A stretch of 64,000 bases of DNA from Sinohyriopsis cumingii (Eukaryota > Mollusca > Bivalvia > Unionida > Unionidae). Below, piece by piece: positions 47,525-60,372 of this stretch. The number at the start of each line of letters is the position of its first letter. Position 1 is the first letter of the stretch. The stretch covers positions 37,331,144 through 37,395,143 of the forward strand of contig CM068831.1 in assembly GCA_028554795.2 (NCBI GenBank), written 5' to 3'. The translations under genes were made by a program, and so were the position numbers. The notes beneath the pieces were generated by a model. It was given only the letters and a program-made list of their open reading frames with translations, ran no database searches and had not been told where the DNA came from.

Positions 47525-47625
47525 GTAATGATGGATGCCAGGGAGGTCTCATATACCAGGCTTTCGACTACATTATTCAAAATAAGGGTATTGACACGGA
47601 AGAGTCTTATCCGTACAAGGCAAAG
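47525..47625 (+). CDS. Cathepsin locus 2, exon 5
   Basis: 101 nt; encodes [18 protein letters not shown] and [13 protein letters not shown]. Acceptor ATCGCTAG, donor GTATTC. Confidence 0.85.
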
Positions 47626-48599
47626 GTATTCTCTCTCACATATACACACAAACAAAAGAATACAGCTTACAAGAAATTCTCCTCAATATAGTTTGCACGT
47701 TTTTAAATCATTTAAAAGTTTACGTTTCGAGCATAATGCATTCACATTACCATTCTTCCAACGATTTTTCTAGTGTAAGAAAAAGCCCAGCTGCAACTGA
47801 AAATAATTCTCCAAAACAATGGTTATATCGTCTTCTAAAACGTAAACAGATGGTCACGTGATCAGTTCTGGAAGCTCGTAAAAATTAGGTACTTGTTAAA
47901 GATCACGTCCACCCAGTGTGGCCCTGACGAAAACCAATCATTTTACTCTAAGAAATAAGAAAAATAAAAAATTGTTTACATCTTAAACACAGCCCCATCA
48001 TGACCTCGACAACAACCAATCATTTTTAAAAAAATGTAGAACTTGTTTACCTGGTTGCTCTAAGTTTGAATCGCGGTCAGGATTTAGATCAACAGTTGGT
48101 GTTTATAAACTAACATTCAAGGTCAAATTATTTTCTGAAAAGAGTATAATCTCTAGCGAATAAATTTACATTACAATATCATGTAATGAAAAATAAAAAA
48201 TGTAAAACTGATAAACAATTAAATTGAAATAAATATATATTAAATCAGATATAACTCAATCAAATAGACATAACAGACCAATAGCCTTTATCTTATCACG
48301 ACACGAACAGTGTGGGTGAGTAAGATGTCCCGCATGTAGCTGGTGACACCTTCGCAAAATAGTCCATTAAATTAAACACAATTCATTGTCATTGAAATGA
48401 AGTCGTTGAGATTGAGCGCACAAGTTATCCAACCCTTTCATATCAATGTACGGTACACAGATAACAATATCTGCATCGTTAATACAAGAAATCCATTGAT
48501 ATGCATCAGAAGAAAATCAAGAAAATTGTCTGGTTTCCTTTTTGAAATATTGAACAGCTTTGGACATTTTACAGCGCAGATGATACGTTAGTTCAGATT

Positions 48600-48669
48600 A
48601 ACCTTAAAGTGACAGGTAAATCATCGCAGGTAATTAACCTTGAAGTGGTAGGTAAATCATCGCAGGTAA
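48600..48669. repeat. 36-bp tandem duplication at LINE 3' end
   Basis: Two copies of ACCTT-AAGTG--AGGTAAAT followed by CATCGCAGGTAAT sit directly before the LINE tail. Confidence 0.85.
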
Positions 48670-49640
48670 TGATAATAATAATGAGGACTTTGTATAGCGC
48701 CTAATCTTTAGAAGCTCTAAGCGCTTTACAACATTAGACAACACCTTGCGATAATTAAAAAAAAACATAAAAAAAGTAATAAAGAAACCCCATAATAATA
48801 TGATTACAAAAACAAACACCATGAAATTAGAAAACATTAAAAACATACTGAGAATATTTAAGGTAGGAAACATTATTAGGTCTTTAAGTTTGTTCTTGCA
48901 GTCGAAATAAGTGAGTTCTGAGAGCACTCTTGAATGGGATCACTGTGTCTTTGTGTCTAAGTTCAGTGGGCAATTCATGCCATGTTGCTGGGCCCTGGTA
49001 TGCAAAAGAACGCTGTCCATATGACTTTGTTTTCATTGTGGGAATAATGAATATACAATTGTCAGAAGAGGAGCGTAAGTATCTTGCTGGTGTGTACACA
49101 TGGATGAGATCGGATAGGTATGTTGGACTAGAGTCCGACAAAGAAAAGGAAGCACACAGAACAAATTTTGTTTGATTCTGGATCGAATGGATAGCCAGTT
49201 TAGGGTATAGAGGAGCGGGGATGTGTGCTCTGGTCGTGGTACTCTAAGTATGATCCGAGCAGCTGTGTTTTTAACTTTTTTTGAAGTTTCTGAAGTAGAT
49301 ATTGAGATGAACCAGACAGAATTAAGTTACAATAGTCCAGTCTTGAAAGTACTAATGAAAATACAAGTGTTTTAGTGGCATCAACTAAAAGATATTTGCG
49401 AATGGAGCTGATGCGTCTCAGCTCAAAATATGCAGTCTTGCAAATGTTCATGACATGTTGGTGCAACGTGAGAGTACTATCCAGAGTGACACCTAGGTTT
49501 CGCACTGATTGTGTGAATTTAATGTTGGTATTACTATAGTGACTAAAGGTTAGAAACGGGATCTTGTGTTGATTTACATAACGGCTACATTCTAATAAGT
49601 AATGCCGTTTTAGGTGACTATCCAAAATGACATAATACTC
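48667..49640 (-). mobile_element. 5'-truncated LINE (CR1/L2-like) fragment
   Basis: The minus strand encodes the C-terminal part of a non-LTR reverse transcriptase: VRNLGVTLDSTLTLHQHV, then LVFSLVLSRLDYCNLILSG, then TYARYLRSS-type and GQRSFAYQGPATWHELP blocks typical of CR1/L2/Jockey-like ends. At least one frameshift (about 49,140-49,200) breaks it. The 3' end has AAGCGCTTAGAGCTTCTAAA, GCGCTATACAAAG and a short ATT tail. The bulk of the LINE is missing. Confidence 0.8.
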
Positions 49641-49789
49641 ATTGATATATGGTTAGTAAATAGATACAACTTTAGAGCGAAAGCATGTTCTCTCTCCATA
49701 TGTATAAATGGAGAACAGTTTATTGCATAGTTTAATGACACCGTTAAAATTTCAAAATTTGCAATGCACTTTGTAATTGGAAAGGAAGT

Positions 49790-50008
49790 CAACAATAATG
49801 GTAACTCATAATGTAGATCTTCTTGTTTGTGTTTTACACGACGTGGGAGGTTGACAGAGGTATAGATTGGCGAAGGTAACAATGCATGAGAGTTAGAGAT
49901 GCATTGCAAAATGAATTACTAAATTTTATATAGGGCAAATAAATATGCTGTGAAGCTAACAATCTACTCATGGTGTTCCGAAAAATGGTGAATTGTCAGT
50001 ATTGCCCA
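49790..50008. repeat. Intron duplication, locus 2 introns 4 and 5 (copy 2)
   Basis: Diverged partner of 47029-47275, ending about 100 bp before exon 6 of locus 2. Confidence 0.5.
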
Positions 50009-50105
50009 GCTTTGGCTAAGATAACTCATGCACTATCGAAGTGCTTAGAAAACAATTGACTAAATGGAAAGAATAATAATTGTTTTCTTTCGTTGTTTTA
50101 TGCAG

Positions 50106-50377
50106 AATGGAGCATGCAAGTTCAAAAAGGTTAATATCGGAGCCACTGAAGTGAGCTGTCTGGATATTGAACATGGAAGCGAAACCGACCTTCAGAAAAT
50201 CGTATCAACGGTTGGACCCATCTCGGTTGGCCTAGACGCCAGTCACATGTCCTTCCAACTATAGAAAACTGGAGTGTACACTGAAAGTTCCTGCATCTCA
50301 GTGAATCTTGTCCTCGGAGTTCTAGCTATTGAATACGGTTCTGAAGGTAGCCAGGACTACCGGCTGGTTAAAAACAG
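50106..50377 (+). CDS. Cathepsin locus 2, exon 6 (stop, catalytic His lost)
   Basis: 272 nt. The N-terminal two thirds are normal (GSETDLQKIV, VGPISVGLDASHMSF). TAG at 50262 follows. After it, the DHG motif of locus 1 reads VLG, which removes the catalytic His, and the conserved Trp before LVKN is Arg. Confidence 0.87.
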
Positions 50378-51473
50378 GTAAGAATAAGGCATTTTGTTTG
50401 CTTGCTTTATTAGTGAGAACTATACTTTTTGGATGCTAAAATAAATCACTAATCTTTCAAACTAAACATTCAGACAGCAATTTTGGATTCCTGATCCAAG
50501 CACAAGAAATTTCTTAATCAAATAAGTTTCTTTGTTTGCGTTCATGCCAATAGAATGTTAGCAAACACGAAGACGACTGAGTGGAGGAGAGAGCCCTGTT
50601 TGGAATAAAAAGCATCATTAAATACGACACTGCGGGATAATACAAACACATCCAAATGAGATTTGCTAAGGAACAACTAATTTTCGTTTTGATTGTTTAC
50701 TAGCCACTACATATGGAGATGAAGAACTAGAAGCATTTCACCTTATTCGAAAGAATTTTTTTTATCTAGTATTTACTAACATAATTATAGTGCTTACGTC
50801 AGCTTTTAAAATCAATGTAGTTTCGACCCGACGAAAAGAGACATGATCAAATAGACTGTCGATATTTGGATTAACCTTTCTACGTACATAATTATTTTTG
50901 TACCATGCTTGAATTGAATTCCAATCCAACTTACATACGTTCTTGAGGTGCGACAGTCGTACAAAAACTAACGTATCAGCAATACTGTGATCGTAGATTT
51001 CATTCGTCTCGAAAGCTTCGAACTTTACTCAACCGGAACGACCTTGGCAATCATGGAACTGTCACCGATTTGTTTCTTGTAATGAGTAAATATCGCTGTC
51101 GCACTCGTGTTAGAATATTTATCTTATCCACAAACAACCTAACATAGATACAAAATCTCTGGCACCCACTTAAGTAAAAGTTTCTGCTTTAAATATCCAT
51201 GAGAGAAAGAATCAGAAGTTGAGATATGTAGTTTTAGTAAATGATGGAGAAATGTTTGTTGATTTACTTGAACCAAATTGATTTACCAAGGTTTAATATA
51301 GCAAAACAGAGAACCATAGAGAGTGGTTAATTCCAGCTCACGGCACTTCGAAATGTATGACTTAATTGCCGGTAACCTTTAAGGCTCATTCAATTTTGTA
51401 GCACTGTTTTAATGACCTGGGACATTTTAAAAACTATTTCATATAATTATTTTTTTTCTTTTCTGACTTACAG

Positions 51474-51573
51474 CTGGGGCATGAGCTGGGGTATGCAGGG
51501 ATACATCATGATGGCTAGAAATAAGGCCAACATGTGTGGTATTGCTACTCAAGCCAGCTTTCCCACTGTATAG
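51474..51573 (+). CDS. Cathepsin locus 2, exon 7
   Basis: Encodes [18 protein letters not shown] and the C-terminal [12 protein letters not shown] ending in TAG. This exon keeps the Cys lost in locus 1. AATAAA at 51737-51742 is a likely polyadenylation signal. Confidence 0.87.
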
Positions 51574-51736
51574 GATTCTTAAGTCACCGAATACAAAACA
51601 TCTCAGTGCGATGTTGTATGAAGTGCCAAGACATAAACTGTAAAGCCTGACTTTCTCTAGGGATTTATTGTTATTCTCTGTGATACCTACTTGTTTATTT
51701 ATAGATCCGACACTGTGATATTTTCTTTTCATTGAC

Positions 51737-51742
51737 AATAAA
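51737..51742 (+). promoter_or_regulatory. Polyadenylation signal of locus 2
   Basis: AATAAA about 165 nt downstream of the stop of cathepsin locus 2. Confidence 0.55.
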
Positions 51743-52938
51743 ACACCACTTCATCTTTAACTGGTTGAATCATCTGTCTCCAAGTACTATATTAACTATT
51801 CCGTCAGTGGTACTTGCCGAAATCCTTTCAGAAGATGAAATTTGGTGGCATACTGTTACGTGTCTAGGCTCTTACAAAAAGTAACAGGAAAAAAGTGAAC
51901 CCAGCAAGCTTTGTAAAATTTAACAAATAATTTATTTACCTAGACTATCAAGTGAAAAATGAGACAAAAGAATTTACGGTTTTACGCATCAAATCGCAAA
52001 ATAATCTAAGAATTAAAAATTAGAAGTCCTAGTAATAAAAAGTCCTGAATGAAACTAAGTTCGAATCCCGATGAAATCCAAAATTGAAGACAATGACGTA
52101 TGTTGTAACCTGCAAAGTGTTGTTGTGTCAAGTTTATTTTTTCGTTTAATCACAGAAAATATTATTCCAGTTTTGAATTCCGTATAACTTCCAATAAATG
52201 TTTTTATCCCTGTATTTTGCAGGAGCACTTATGTATTTCAAGGGAAAAGAATCATTTGAAATTAAATAAAATAAACTCTCAACTCAAAAACTGAAATTCA
52301 ATAAAATAAACTTTCAACTCAAACTGGTCACAACATATGTTTGGAGCCCGCCTGACTACCCGTTATCATAACATAAGCTATAAGACTGACTACAACGCAA
52401 AACATTCCAGGATGGTGGTCAAGAGTTCATCCTTACAGAAGGAATGGAAGTTTATTACATGATAATTACCACGTAATCCAGGTAAGGCCTTGACTTAACT
52501 TAATAATTCTTACTCTGAGAAAGAAGTTAATTTTTTTTGAAAAGTTGTTTTCCAAAACTATCACTGGTTCTGAATCAAGTTCAGAAACTAGATACAACGT
52601 TTCTATCATTAGGTGTTTATCAATACCAGTCAGGTCAAACAGAACTGAACTGAATTTCTGGACAAAGTCAAATCCAGTAAATAAAGTTACATTACAATAG
52701 CATGTAATGGAATAAAAATATATACAACTAACAACAAGCAATTAAATTAAATCAAATATACATAATACTTCCCCCATATACGAAAAAAAACTTTATATAA
52801 TAAAGCTTTCTGTTTAACATAGTTCAATCACACATGTGGCTTATAAAAAATATCATAAGAAGAAATCTTGTGAATGATACCAAATGAACATGAAATAATA
52901 TTTCTATACACGGGAAAGTGCATCTGCTATTAAATTGT

Positions 52939-54330
52939 CTATTCCCTTGATGCACCTGATGTCAATATTATATTCCTGTAACAAACAAAACTCAACCTTA
53001 ATAATCTCTGACTTTTATTTTTCATCTTGCCGATGCAAGTAAGGCGGTTGTGATAACTAAATATGATAAATGGAGAAGGAGCTGAGCTAACGTAAACTTC
53101 AAAGTGCTGTAATGCCAATATCAAAAACAAACATTCCTTATCGATTGTGGAATAATTTCTCTGGTGCATTTTTAATTTCTTAGAAAAATAGCACGCTGGA
53201 TGATCAACACCATTTTTATCTTCCTGAATTAAAACTGCTCTAACCACAACATTACTTGCCTCAACAGACAGTTTAAATGAGTTACTAAAATTTGGAGCTT
53301 AAGTATGTCCTTTAACTTATTAAAAGCCTCCTGACATTTTTCAGTCCAATGATACTTGGTTTTCTTACTCAAAATATTTGTCAGGGGTTCAGCAATTATG
53401 GAATAATTTAAACAAACTTTCCGATAGTATCCAGCCATACCTAACAATCGCATGATATGAGTTGATCTTTTACTGATAGGCACGGGGAAATCAGAGATAG
53501 AATTGACCTTAGCATCTATAGGTTTAACTTGTCCATGTCCTACGATATATCCCAGAAATGCTACACAAGCATGGCAATGCTCACTTTTGGTTAAATTAAT
53601 TGTCAAACTTGCATCAGTTTGTCCAAGAATTTCCGAATTATCGCAAAATGTTCTTTCCAGGTGTCGTTGTAGATGATGACATCATCGATGTAAGCATCAC
53701 AATTATATCGACCAGAGGTAATCATATTCATTAGACGTTGAAAAGTACTTGGCGATCCTTTCATCCAAAACGGCATCACTTTATATTGATAAAATCCATC
53801 TGGAGTACCGAATGCTGAAATTTCCTTTGCTATTTCCTTCAGTGAAATTTGCCAAAATCCTTTTAGATGGTCAAATTTGGTGACATACTTGGCATTTCCA
53901 ATTTTATCATCGATTCTTGGTAATGTTAATGAATCTGTTTTAGTTACACTGTTCACCTTCTTATAATCAGTGCACATACTGATAGTTTTATCCGGTATCG
54001 GAACAAGTATACATTGTGAACTCCGGTCACTTCTACTGCGCTCTATGAAATCATTCTCCAACAGATATCGAATTTATTTTTTCAAGTATTCCTGTTTCAG
54101 AGGGTTCATCCCTATGGGTGTTGTTTAACAGGTTTGGAATTTACCATTTCAACGTTACGAAAAAGTTTGTTTGTGCTTGTAGGGACATCTGGAAATAAGT
54201 GCTCATATTCAAGTAACAACTGTTTAAGTTCATTCCTTTCTTGTTGTTGTAAATGTGAAAGTTACTGGTCAAGATTATTCATGATTTCTGAATTCCGAAG
54301 ATTTATCACTCCAAAATAAATAGAGTCCGA
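52939..54330 (-). mobile_element. Ty3/Gypsy retrotransposon pol fragment
   Basis: The minus strand carries, in order, the upstream linker (ELKQLLLEYEHLFPDVPTS), the reverse transcriptase (TDYKKVNSVTKTDSL, LPRIDDKIG, YIDDVIIYNDTWKEH), the connection (FLGYIVGHGQV, MAGYYRK) and RNase H (DHPACYFSKKL, RNYSTIDKECL). Stops and frameshifts occur at about 54,085, 53,604 and 53,240-53,290. No LTR, gag, protease or integrase was recognised, so it is a dead internal fragment. Confidence 0.85.
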
Positions 54331-57300
54331 TTGCACTTCTTGGCGTAAATCCTCACTGAGTGGGTAAAATATTTATCTCTAGTCATTTATATATGTTCTA
54401 CTGATAAATAATGAAGAACGTGCTTCATCTTACAGTTTCTGGCGGATATAGTGTATCTTCTTGTATGTACAAAAACACTTCAGTTTACCAGATGCAGTGC
54501 TGTGCATGCTCAGCAGCTAGCATTCAGCGAATACAGCGGAAGAGAATCCGGCTGTTTTTCATCCTAGGAGATGAGCTATACATGTACTGTATATGTACAC
54601 TATTCAGTTGTATGAAGAGCACAGTATACAGTTTATATTTTAAGTTTATGTGTAAGTATGTGAAAGACACTACAAAACGGGGAAGTACTCCTCTACTAAA
54701 AGGATACAGCTGACTCCAAATGTAATAAAGAACGCTGTAGTGTCCTAAGCTGGTTGCGCTCCATTAGCTACTTCCGACAGAGGTTCAGGAGAAAATATTG
54801 GCATACATATGTGTTATTTTAATGTATTGTGGCTGAAGTTTTAATTACATGTTAATGGTGTGGATATCGTGCATGATCTTAAGGACACGGCTAATCAAAA
54901 TATTTGTTTCAATGTGCTTGGAAAATCGGCCTGACTATGTCCAAAGTACCCTAACTTTAGCAAGTTTTTTAAAAGGAAAAGCAACTTTAGCCAGAGTAGG
55001 CAATACCATCTTTTAAATTATTTTGTTTTCATAAAATATTATCGGTTCTTTTTTATACAATTTACCCTTGAAATACAGGAAGTGAAAATGACCGCTGTCG
55101 GAGCTAGCAGCTTTTTCTATATTTTCTCAATGTGGGTAACTAGTTTAAATCGTAAATGCTATAAATATACTTGTTTATCTTCCTCTTCAAACTACATTAG
55201 TCATAATGTTTGACGAAACTGTTAATCTGGCCCAAATGTCCCGAATTCAAAATAATTATACCGTATATCCGGGGGTACATACGAGTCACATGAATTGTCA
55301 TTGATTTCTTCTTGCAAAGTTAGAGGAATACACTTGAAACTTGAAACAATTATGGTCCAATCGATGTTAAATTTGTTGTTTATTGTAAGCGTTTGATTTT
55401 ACAGCTGCGGTTGGTGCTAGAATGTTCAGGTGATTTTGCATAAATTTCAAGTAGATCTAGAATTGTTTATCTAGCATGTATGAAAAATGGCTTATGCGAT
55501 CAATTATCCAAAAGTCAAAATATGTGTGACTGGGAATTGCGGGACATGCCTCTCTGTTTTAACCTCTTGGTCACAACATAAAGATTATTGAGATCATCGC
55601 TTTATATCAATATAATCAAGTATATACACATTTATACATACAGTCGAAATTGACATCATTACATGCGGGAATTAGCACTTGAAACCATTGCGATCCCACT
55701 ACATAATCGTATATACACTACAATGCATGAAAAGATAAAGCCCTGTGCGCGACTGGCATTTAACCTAAGGTCAATTAAAGCTATCAGGACCATGACCACA
55801 CGGTCATAACTTGGCGGCAGTTGATGTCCTCATCCGATAAGAAAGTCCAAATGTACTGGGTATCTGAAAAATGGTTGTAAAGACAACTGCCAATGGTATT
55901 TGCGTCTATCTGCGTCCTCATGGGACTGAAAAGCTGTCATAGTTCAGGAACTATTGAGATCCTATTAAATGTTTTGTATTGTAAAATATTATACTTCAGA
56001 TAACAAAGCATTATAATGTTTTCGATAAAGAAACACCTTGCAGAAAAGTGTATGCTTATACAGCTCTAAATTAGACGAAGTTCACTTCGTCGATCTAGTA
56101 GAATGTGTCTGAGTAAAAGTGACGCTTTCACACAGCTGACCAGTATTGTAAATTCAGCATGGTGGTGTCTTGATATGAATAGGTACTAAGTCGATTATTC
56201 TGCCATCCAAAATATAAATGTTAAAGTATTGATGTCGTCAGGGCTATTTATGGAAATCCTTATTTTGTGACAAATGTAACACGTTAAACCTATTCCAATA
56301 GACTTAAAAGAATCCTCACAAAGGTATCGTACCAAACATTACCTACTATAATCCGCTGATATTATATTCCATTTTCAAATATAGCATTTTGAACTGCTCA
56401 CCTTATCATGTAGGATAACTCCATAACCCAGGGCAAGTAAACTGACTGGGTCCACCTCTCAGCATTGCTTAAATACAATTGTGCACATGACTGTCATATT
56501 ACCAATGATAGACCTGACATTCAGTTGGAGTAAACTCAGCCTTTTCTGTCATTACCAGGGAAATAACACGTGATTTTCGTTGGACATCAAAAGGGGAGGC
56601 TATTAGATGCTGTAAAAGTCGCCTGCTTGAAATCACGTGGTTTGTTCTCATTCCGTGAAAACTAGTGTCGTATCATGTTATATTACTGTTAATCATATTG
56701 ATCTAGAACTGAAGAGTTTGCGAAAACGTAAATTGCAAAGCGTGGCCGCATGAGATAGTTGAAATAATTTATTATCTATCCCTGTTTGATGTTAGGTAGA
56801 TATATGCAGAGGCGGCGTTAGCAGTACGCGGGGCCTAGGGCCGACCATGACCGCGCGGAGCCAGAGTATCGGTATCTCGATTGGTATGCTACTGCAAACA
56901 CTGATTATATCTAGACTAGATCAACTTTCGCGATTTGGCGGATAATATAGTTTGACAAACTCATAAGGAGGACCTTAGACCTGAAGCGCGGGGCCCCGTC
57001 AAGAGTGGGGCCTGGGGATGTCGCCCTACTCGCCACCCCCAAACGCCGTTTATGGATATATGGAATTCTTTATCGTTTTCTTACCTGCCGCAGATAATCG
57101 GTTAATTGCTTCATTATCGAGTTATAGAATTGTTATTTCTCTAGCCGCGAAGATAATTAATGCACACACAAAGTGCAGTAGGTCTTGTAACAAAGATTGT
57201 GGCAGGGGAAATTATACGGAATATTCAGCTTAGAATAAATTTAATGTTTATAGCCTTAATATCTACTGAGTATGACATTTTGTTTATGAAATACATATAT

Positions 57301-57589
57301 TTGCAAGTATGGATATTTTTTACCAAACAATTAGAAATAAGCAAAGAAGCACTGTACCATTTCGGTTCCAATGTTAAGTAAAAGGACACACAAGAAAAAT
57401 GTTTTCTGACTATATAGTAAGCAAACATCTATCCTCTGGATTTGTTTATATAAGAACCTGTTTCTACAGGAATATTAGATGATACTGTTCTAAAATCGGT
57501 AAAATGTATTATAAATTTACCATTTGTAAAGTTGTGTACGTTTTGTTCCAACATAGTATTTTTTAATACACAGCATACTAAGCTTACTA
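54331..57589. other. Intergenic stretch with no recognised gene
   Basis: No coding motifs on either strand. An 18-bp hairpin GACGAAGTTCACTTCGTC lies at 56074-56091, a dispersed repeat at 56468-56573, and a GC-rich patch with GGGGCC strings at 56,820-57,020. Confidence 0.55.
56468..56573 (+). repeat. Dispersed repeat, inverted relative to 33945-34049
   Basis: Matches the reverse complement of 33945-34049 with scattered mismatches over about 105 bp. Confidence 0.7.
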
Positions 57590-57805
57590 GAAGCGAATAG
57601 GGACTTCTTCTTTGATTATATAAAGCGAATTGGGACTTCCTATTTTATTACATAAAGCGAATATGGACTTCCTTCGTGACTGTATAAAGCGAATAGGGAC
57701 CTCATCTATGAGTGTATAAAGCGAGTAGGAACTACCCCTATGATTGTATAAATCAAATAGGGACTGCATTATGCGAATAGGGACTTCTTCCGTGATTGTA
57801 TAAAC
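57590..57805. repeat. Minisatellite, about 35-bp units
   Basis: Six to seven units of AAAGCGAATAGGGACTTC plus a T/A-rich filler ending TGTATA. Units differ by substitutions. Confidence 0.88.
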
Positions 57806-58146
57806 TGGTTATATAATCTCGGTTCGATTAGACTATCTGACATACTAATTAAGCCATACAATGCCAGTCTTAATTCATACAGTATCCATTTTATTTGATA
57901 TGTACATTTTTAAATTTCATATGTTATGCCAGAATGTGCATCGTTTTCCAACATTAAATATATTTTAGAGAACAAGAACTACGATTTGTTAGAATTCATG
58001 ACCAAACGTTTTATCATTTGTATTTTTCGTATTATATTAAATGGAGGCCATCCATATAATGCATCCATAGTTGTACAGTTCTTAACTGTCAAGTTATGTT
58101 TTTAATAAAATTTGAAAAAATATACATCTTCTACATACATGAGTAG

Positions 58147-58360
58147 TGTAGTGGGACGACCTAGGGACAAGGGGACATTCATGTTAAAATAGGGAGTTTG
58201 TAACCTGGGGACTATGGGAATTTAACATGGGGCATAGTGAGTTTGTAACCTGGGGACAATGGGAATTTAACATGGGGACAATGGATTGGGACTGTTTAGG
58301 GACAATGGAAATTTAACATGGTGGGACTGTCTAGGGACAATGGAAATTAAACATGGCAAA
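58147..58360. repeat. Minisatellite and possible left end of element C
   Basis: Starts AGTGTAGTGGGACGACC and contains four to five units of CTAGGGACAATGGAAATTTA-ACATGG or the variant TAACCTGGGGACAATGGGAA. Polinton termini often begin AGT and may hold subterminal tandem repeats, so this may be the left terminal repeat. The right partner lies beyond the window. Confidence 0.5.
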
Positions 58361-58935
58361 TGGATATAACACAGACAATAGACAACAGACATTTAAAAAA
58401 AAATTAGGCAAGAAAAGTCAATTTCTTTTCGAGGCATATGTATGGCCCTGAAAAGGGCCTTTGTTTTATGTTAACCTTATTCCATGTTAACATAGAAGGC
58501 ATGTCATTGGTCTTCTTCTTTTCCTCAAACTCTGTCTCACTTCTGGGCCGTAAATTAAAACCCTCTTTAAACAACCCTGCTTTCTACGTAGATTCTACTC
58601 TTCCACACGCTTGTATCTGTAATCCTGACAATAGTCCACGATGATCGGAGATACATCGGTAAGTCCGACCTGACTGGCAGTGAAGAGACTAGAGTAGAGG
58701 ATTCCACGTCGGTCCACATCTTGGTGACGCGAACAGGTGAAGGAATGCAGCGAACTGCGGTTATTTATAGGGAAAGGGAGGACCGAAACGGATTGAGTTC
58801 ATTGACCAGTGTAAAAATGCGTTACAAAATCCAGTCACCCCACGTCCAATCCGAAGAGACCAGTCTGTGACGTTACATTCCCTATATAGAATCGCTAGCG
58901 TCTGTGCGCAGTCAATCCATGCGACAGTTTTCAAA

Positions 58936-59510
58936 CATGACGGAAACTCATAAGACGATGGATTGGGGTGCACCGGCTGTGGAGACTACCCAATGGAACC
59001 AGGACTTATTTCCAGAAGAGGTGAATTTAAATTGGGATTTTGTGGATTTTCTTACCTCACAAGAATTTGTTCCAGAACCAGTACCTTCGCCACCTTCTCC
59101 TTCTTTACCACACGTGGAGAATTTTAAACAGAGACAGTAAGAAGAATTGGAGAAATTTATACAGCAGCAAAAGGAAGCAGAACAAGCTTTTCTCCTACAG
59201 CAACAGCAGCAACAAGAAGAGGTAAAAAAAACAACAAGAAGAAGCAGTAAAGAAACAAGGGTGTGAAAGTCAAACCGTTACGGTACTGTTAGACATTTTA
59301 GCGGAGTTAAAATGTCTCAAACAAATGTATCAGACTTCTTTATTACGACCGAAGAGAAAAAGACCTTCCCGAGCTAAACAACCTAACCCTGTGACAACAC
59401 CTACCATACCACCCTTAGAGATTTCTACCAATTCATCATCGACAGTACGCAGTCCAGAAGTAGGCCTTGGTCGTGGCAAAGGCTTAAGACAGTTAAAGTT
59501 GATTGTTTGA
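58936..59510 (+). pseudogene. Element C: Gln/Pro-rich protein of unknown function (broken)
   Basis: From the ATG at 58936 (an earlier in-frame ATG lies at 58904) the acidic start (TMDWGAPAVETTQWNQDLF, NLNWDFVDFL) is followed by a Pro-rich stretch, a TAA at 59138-59140, a Gln-rich coiled-coil-like part and, after a frameshift in the A run near 59,225, a basic, Ser/Pro-rich C-terminus ending at 59510. I recall similar WDF-containing ORFs near Polinton polymerases, but the function is not known to me. Confidence 0.55.
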
Positions 59511-59788
59511 ATCTACAAATACCCCAGAGGTCATTTTCAGGGCCATCCATTTCTCTCGAAAAGAGATACTATTTCAATTGCCAGCATCAATTAAAACTCA
59601 AAAATCCCTTCTTTTTACCCTTATGGTACGCGTGAATGTGTGAGTTCGTGAGTGTAGATTCTTATTCTAAAAATCAAAACCAAGAGACACTTACGTTTTA
59701 TAGACTGTCTATTCTGGTACTATTTTTTTACAATTCAATTCACAAAGGAACACATTAAAAAGTTCATTAGATTCTTCTGTGGCTCTCT

Positions 59789-60286
59789 TCACTCTCTCTG
59801 TTTTTTGAATTTCTTCACTTTCACAGTTTTTTCCTCCATTTCTTCCTCACTTTCTCCCCTTCTCCTTTTCTTCTCCTGTTTCTCTTTCTGCACATGTCTG
59901 GGTTCTTCCTTGGGGCAGGCTACCTCTTCTTCTTCCTCTTCATTCTTCCTCTCTTCTTCTTGCTCCTGTTGTTTCTTAGGGCAATCTGGAGACCAATGTC
60001 CTTTTTCTTGACAATGATGACAGGTATCTTGTCTTTTGTCTCTTCTAGTCCCTGTTTTGCTTTTTTGACGGTCTGGACACTCTGAAGACCAATGCCCTTT
60101 ATTCTCACAGATATAGCAAGTATCTTGACTTTTGTCTCGAATGGATGGTGAGTAGTCCGTCGGCTTGTCTGAAGAAAATTTTCTGATGACCCCTCGCAAA
60201 GCTCTGATGAAAAGTTCGATCTGTGTAGTATCTTCCATCGTTCTGATCGGTTTGAGAGTGAAATGAATAGTGGAAGGACAAGACAC
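59789..60286 (-). CDS. Element C: protein with two CCHC zinc knuckles
   Basis: Intact frame of 165 residues; an internal Met at 60238 is an equally good start. Two CX2CX4HX4C knuckles are CYICENKGHWSSEC and CHHCQEKGHWSPDC. A long Glu-rich stretch follows, then a Lys/Arg-rich tail. Zinc knuckles bind single-stranded nucleic acid, so a role with genome or transcripts is plausible. It is divergent from the polymerase gene (start 60373), with about 86-134 bp between starts depending on which Met is used. Confidence 0.7.
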   Translation of the reverse strand: MSCPSTIHFTLKPIRTMEDTTQIELFIRALRGVIRKFSSDKPTDYSPSIRDKSQDTCYICENKGHWSSECPDRQKSKTGTRRDKRQDTCHHCQEKGHWSPDCPKKQQEQEEERKNEEEEEEVACPKEEPRHVQKEKQEKKRRRGESEEEMEEKTVKVKKFKKQRE

Positions 60287-60372
60287 ACACCCTTTATATA
60301 TTCAATGGTCTGCCATGGATATAAAGTGACCCATGGTGTTTCACATGTAGTCATTTGACTTTTTCAGTCAAG

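Larger units (their letters stand above)
35156..51573 (+). pseudogene. Cathepsin L-like cysteine protease, locus 2 (pseudogene)
   Basis: Seven exons (35156-35292, 44022-44127, 44895-45056, 45884-46000, 47525-47625, 50106-50377, 51474-51573) parallel locus 1 in phase and almost in length. The active-site Cys is kept (codon 45899-45901), but exon 4 is 7 nt shorter than in locus 1 and out of frame, with a TGA where NLVDC should end. Exon 6 has TAG at 50262-50264 in place of a Tyr codon, and the catalytic His codon reads CTC (Leu) at 50313-50315. Exon 7 is intact and ends at TAG 51571. Intron 1 (8.7 kb) holds element B. The lesions differ from those of locus 1, so the two decayed independently. 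Confidence 0.82.

Noticed and set aside
49610..49909. Reverse-strand frame of 99 codons upstream of the LINE fragment
   Set aside because: It does not continue the reverse-transcriptase similarity, and part of it overlaps an intron duplication. It is probably non-coding.
56820..57020. GC-rich patch with GGGGCC strings
   Set aside because: Considered as a CpG island or TE remnant, but it has no ends, repeats or coding signal that would support either.
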